From the NCBI GenBank assembly GCA_964371225.1, contig CAYJNA010000107.1, forward strand, positions 1 through 7,810: a stretch of DNA of 7,810 nucleotides, given 5' to 3'. The notes below the pieces were generated by a model, which was not told the origin of the DNA, made no database searches, and saw only the letters and a program-made list of their open reading frames with translations. Below are positions 6,446 to 7,810 of this stretch, one piece after another. The position numbers and the translations under genes are program-made. Position 1 is the stretch's first letter. The number at the start of each line of letters is the position of its first letter. Source of the stretch: CAYJAD01 sp964371225 (lineage in GTDB: Bacteria; Desulfobacterota; Desulfovibrionia; Desulfovibrionales; Desulfovibrionaceae).

Positions 6446-7468
6446 ATGACATTACGTACATCTCTCAATTCTATGAGCCGTCGTAGTTTTCTTCAAGGAT
6501 CTGCCCTTGCCGGGGCAGCACTTTTGGTGTACCCCACAGCAGCCTTGGCAAACTTTATGCCTAAGGCGTCTGCATATACGCAAACACGCATATTGCTGGG
6601 CACCTTTGTAAGCATCACTGCTATACACGAAAGTAAAACTTTGGCAGAAGAAGCGCTGGGCCATGCCTTTGCTAAGGTTTCAGCTCTTGAGGGCGAACTC
6701 TCGCGGCATAAAAGCTCTGCCCTTACAGAACTTAACGCTCAAGGGAAGTTGCTTCACGCGCCGCAAAGTCTTGTACATGTGCTACAACAAGCACAACAAG
6801 TACATCATATCAGCGCTGGCGCTTTTGATGTCACCGTAGCTCCCCTGCTTGATGTGTACCGCAAAGCACAAAATCCCACAGGAAATGTACACTTAGATGC
6901 TGCAGATATTGCTGCAGCCAAAGAGCTTATGCTCGCACAAGAAGTTCACATGAGCCCTGACCATATACGCCTTGGACGCAAGGGCATGGAGCTTACTCTT
7001 GATGGTATTGCTAAAGGCTATATTGCTGATATGGCTTCCGCTGTACTTTGCGCGCATGGTGTGCAAAATCACCTTATTAATGCTGGCGGAGATATCCGTA
7101 CCAGTGGACAAAAATCCCAACAAAGCCCTTGGCACGTGGCCATTGAAAATCCTGCGCGTAAGGGCGAAAGCCTCACTAGCGTACACCTAAATGGCGCCAT
7201 AGCAACCTCTGGCAATTATGAAATGTACTATGATGCCGCTAGAAAGCATCATCACCTCATTGACCCCAAGCAGGCACAAAGCGCGCAATTTAGCACATCT
7301 GTGACAGTAACAGCACCTACGGCTCTTGAAGCAGACGCATGGGCCACGGCACTTTCCGCCATGCCTGTCCCTAAAGCTCTGAAACTTATAAATAACCTTC
7401 CCAACCATCAATGCTTGCTCGTTTACGGCGAACAACTATTCATGTCACAGGGATGGCGTACGACATAG
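6446..7468 (+). CDS. apbE: FAD:protein FMN transferase ApbE, Tat-exported
   Basis: Transfers FMN from FAD to a threonine of exported flavoproteins, here most likely T162 of RnfG; Mg-dependent. The protein has 340 residues. The N-terminus has a Tat signal, SRRSFLQG (11-18), a hydrophobic stretch, and a likely cleavage after ALA (33-35). No lipobox cysteine follows, so the mature enzyme should be soluble in the periplasm. ApbE signatures in order: LGTFVSITA (51-59), SAGAFDVTVAPLL (123-135), LDGIAKGYIADMA (185-197), INAGGDIR (211-218), AIATSGNYE (251-259), HHLIDPK (269-275) and EADAWATAL (295-303). The start at 6446 is preferred because AAGGTAGGAG (6431-6440) lies 5 nt upstream. ATG at 6473 also precedes the Tat motif but has a poorer ribosome site. 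An open stretch upstream to 6338 overlaps rnfB and is a shadow. Thirteen nt separate it from rnfB. Confidence 0.95.
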   Translation: MTLRTSLNSMSRRSFLQGSALAGAALLVYPTAALANFMPKASAYTQTRILLGTFVSITAIHESKTLAEEALGHAFAKVSALEGELSRHKSSALTELNAQGKLLHAPQSLVHVLQQAQQVHHISAGAFDVTVAPLLDVYRKAQNPTGNVHLDAADIAAAKELMLAQEVHMSPDHIRLGRKGMELTLDGIAKGYIADMASAVLCAHGVQNHLINAGGDIRTSGQKSQQSPWHVAIENPARKGESLTSVHLNGAIATSGNYEMYYDAARKHHHLIDPKQAQSAQFSTSVTVTAPTALEADAWATALSAMPVPKALKLINNLPNHQCLLVYGEQLFMSQGWRTT

Positions 7469-7499
7469 TAGAGACTTTAACTACCCTACTGTGAAATAT

Positions 7500-7536
7500 A
7501 AATCCGAAGAGCTTTACAAGCTTTTCGGATTTTTTT
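7500..7536 (+). terminator. Intrinsic terminator of the cytochrome-rnf-apbE operon
   Basis: A 15-bp stem (7500-7514 with 7518-7532, one G-U pair) closes a 3-nt loop TAC and runs into seven consecutive T (7530-7536). It begins 31 nt after the apbE stop and should end the operon transcript. Confidence 0.9.
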
Positions 7537-7577
7537 GCAAGAACACCATAAAAGCACTTTAGGCATACCTAACAAAT

Positions 7578-7609
7578 AAAAAAAACTGTTTATAACGGAA
7601 AAAAACAGT
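7578..7609 (-). terminator. Possible minus-strand intrinsic terminator
   Basis: Read on the minus strand, ACTGTTT (7609-7603) pairs with AAACAGT (7591-7585) around an 11-nt loop. The stem is followed by a run of T (A-run 7578-7585 on +). It would stop leftward transcription before it enters the rnf operon. The stem is only 7 bp and AT-rich, and no leftward gene is visible in the window. Confidence 0.35.
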
Positions 7610-7680
7610 GACGCAGGTTTATAATACTTTAATGCGATATGAAAATTAAAAGCATAACACTGCTCTTATACTCCCTTAAC

Positions 7681-7712
7681 AGGGAAAATCTACAGTATAG
7701 ATACTTTTCCCT
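7681..7712. repeat. Inverted repeat in the spacer before tRNA-Arg
   Basis: AGGGAAAA (7681-7688) and TTTTCCCT (7705-7712) are exact reverse complements. Inside them TCTA (7689-7692) pairs with TAGA (7698-7701), giving a 12-bp stem with a 3-nt bulge and a 5-nt loop. No clean U-tract follows on the + strand. It lies 45-75 nt upstream of the tRNA-Arg. It could be an operator, part of a leader, or chance. Confidence 0.35.
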
Positions 7713-7740
7713 TGCATATTGTGTCATTCTTCTTTAAAAA
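7712..7740 (+). promoter_or_regulatory. Weak candidate promoter for tRNA-Arg
   Basis: TTGCAT (7712-7717), 17 nt, then TAAAAA (7735-7740) would start transcription about 10 nt before the tRNA. This mirrors the spacing at the tRNA-Leu gene. Matches are only 3 of 6 and 4 of 6. An alternative is TTAACA (7676-7681), 18 nt, GATACT (7700-7705), overlapping the inverted repeat. I cannot choose between them. Confidence 0.25.
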
Positions 7741-7756
7741 TGGCTTCACACGTGTT

Positions 7757-7810
7757 GCACCCGTAGCTCAGTTGGATAGAGCGACCGCCTCCTAAGCGGT
7801 AGGCCGCAGG
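7757..7810 (+). tRNA. tRNA-Arg (anticodon CCT), 3' part beyond window
   Basis: The acceptor strand GCACCCG (7757-7763) is followed by TA, then the D-arm GCTC (7766-7769) with GAGC (7779-7782). The anticodon stem is ACCGC/GCGGT (7784-7788 and 7796-7800) with the loop CTCCTAA. The anticodon is CCT (7791-7793), which reads AGG, so the tRNA carries arginine. The T-arm and 3' acceptor strand are cut off by the window end. Confidence 0.92.

Noticed and set aside
1..7810. Genomic island or integrated element bounded by the two tRNA genes
   Set aside because: There is no integrase, no transposase and no direct repeat of a tRNA 3' end, and neither tRNA 3' end is in the window. The content is a core energy operon with uniform codon use.

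Overview
The window carries one tightly packed, seven-plus-one-gene operon on the + strand (672-7468). It encodes a decaheme c-type cytochrome, the six Rnf subunits in the order C-D-G-E-A-B, and the flavin transferase ApbE. A cytochrome at the head of rnfCDGEAB and apbE at the end is the arrangement I know from Desulfovibrio-type sulfate reducers. The genes are moderately AT-rich and the spacers strongly so, which suggests a lower-GC member of the Desulfovibrionaceae or a close relative. The genus cannot be fixed from this sequence alone.

Layout. Positions 1-31 are the 5' end of a tRNA-Leu on the - strand, with a clear promoter at 47-75 and A-tracts behind it. From 76 to about 580 there is AT-rich non-coding DNA with a few small palindromes. 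A probable extended -10 promoter (581-609) and a leader of about 55 nt lead to the cytochrome, which begins at TTG. The genes are separated by 7 to 13 nt or overlap by 1 nt, and nearly all have strong Shine-Dalgarno sequences. A strong intrinsic terminator (7500-7536) closes the operon. A spacer with two further hairpins follows, and then the 5' part of a tRNA-Arg (anticodon CCT) on the + strand at 7757-7810.

How the genes work together. Rnf is an ion-pumping membrane complex that oxidises reduced ferredoxin through RnfB. Electrons pass through RnfA/E (membrane Fe-S), RnfD/G (flavins) and RnfC. ApbE is exported by the Tat route and attaches FMN to the SGAT threonine of RnfG. The membrane-anchored periplasmic decaheme cytochrome links the complex to the periplasmic cytochrome c pool.

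The most interesting point is that this Rnf is not textbook. RnfC keeps its two C-terminal [4Fe-4S] motifs, but the glycine-rich NADH loop (GGAGFPT) is absent and the flavin-site segments are replaced. RnfD shows no [ST]GAT flavinylation motif where one is expected. Together with the cytochrome this suggests a ferredoxin:cytochrome c version of Rnf rather than ferredoxin:NAD+. That is an inference. It may be general to this lineage, and I cannot check by database comparison.
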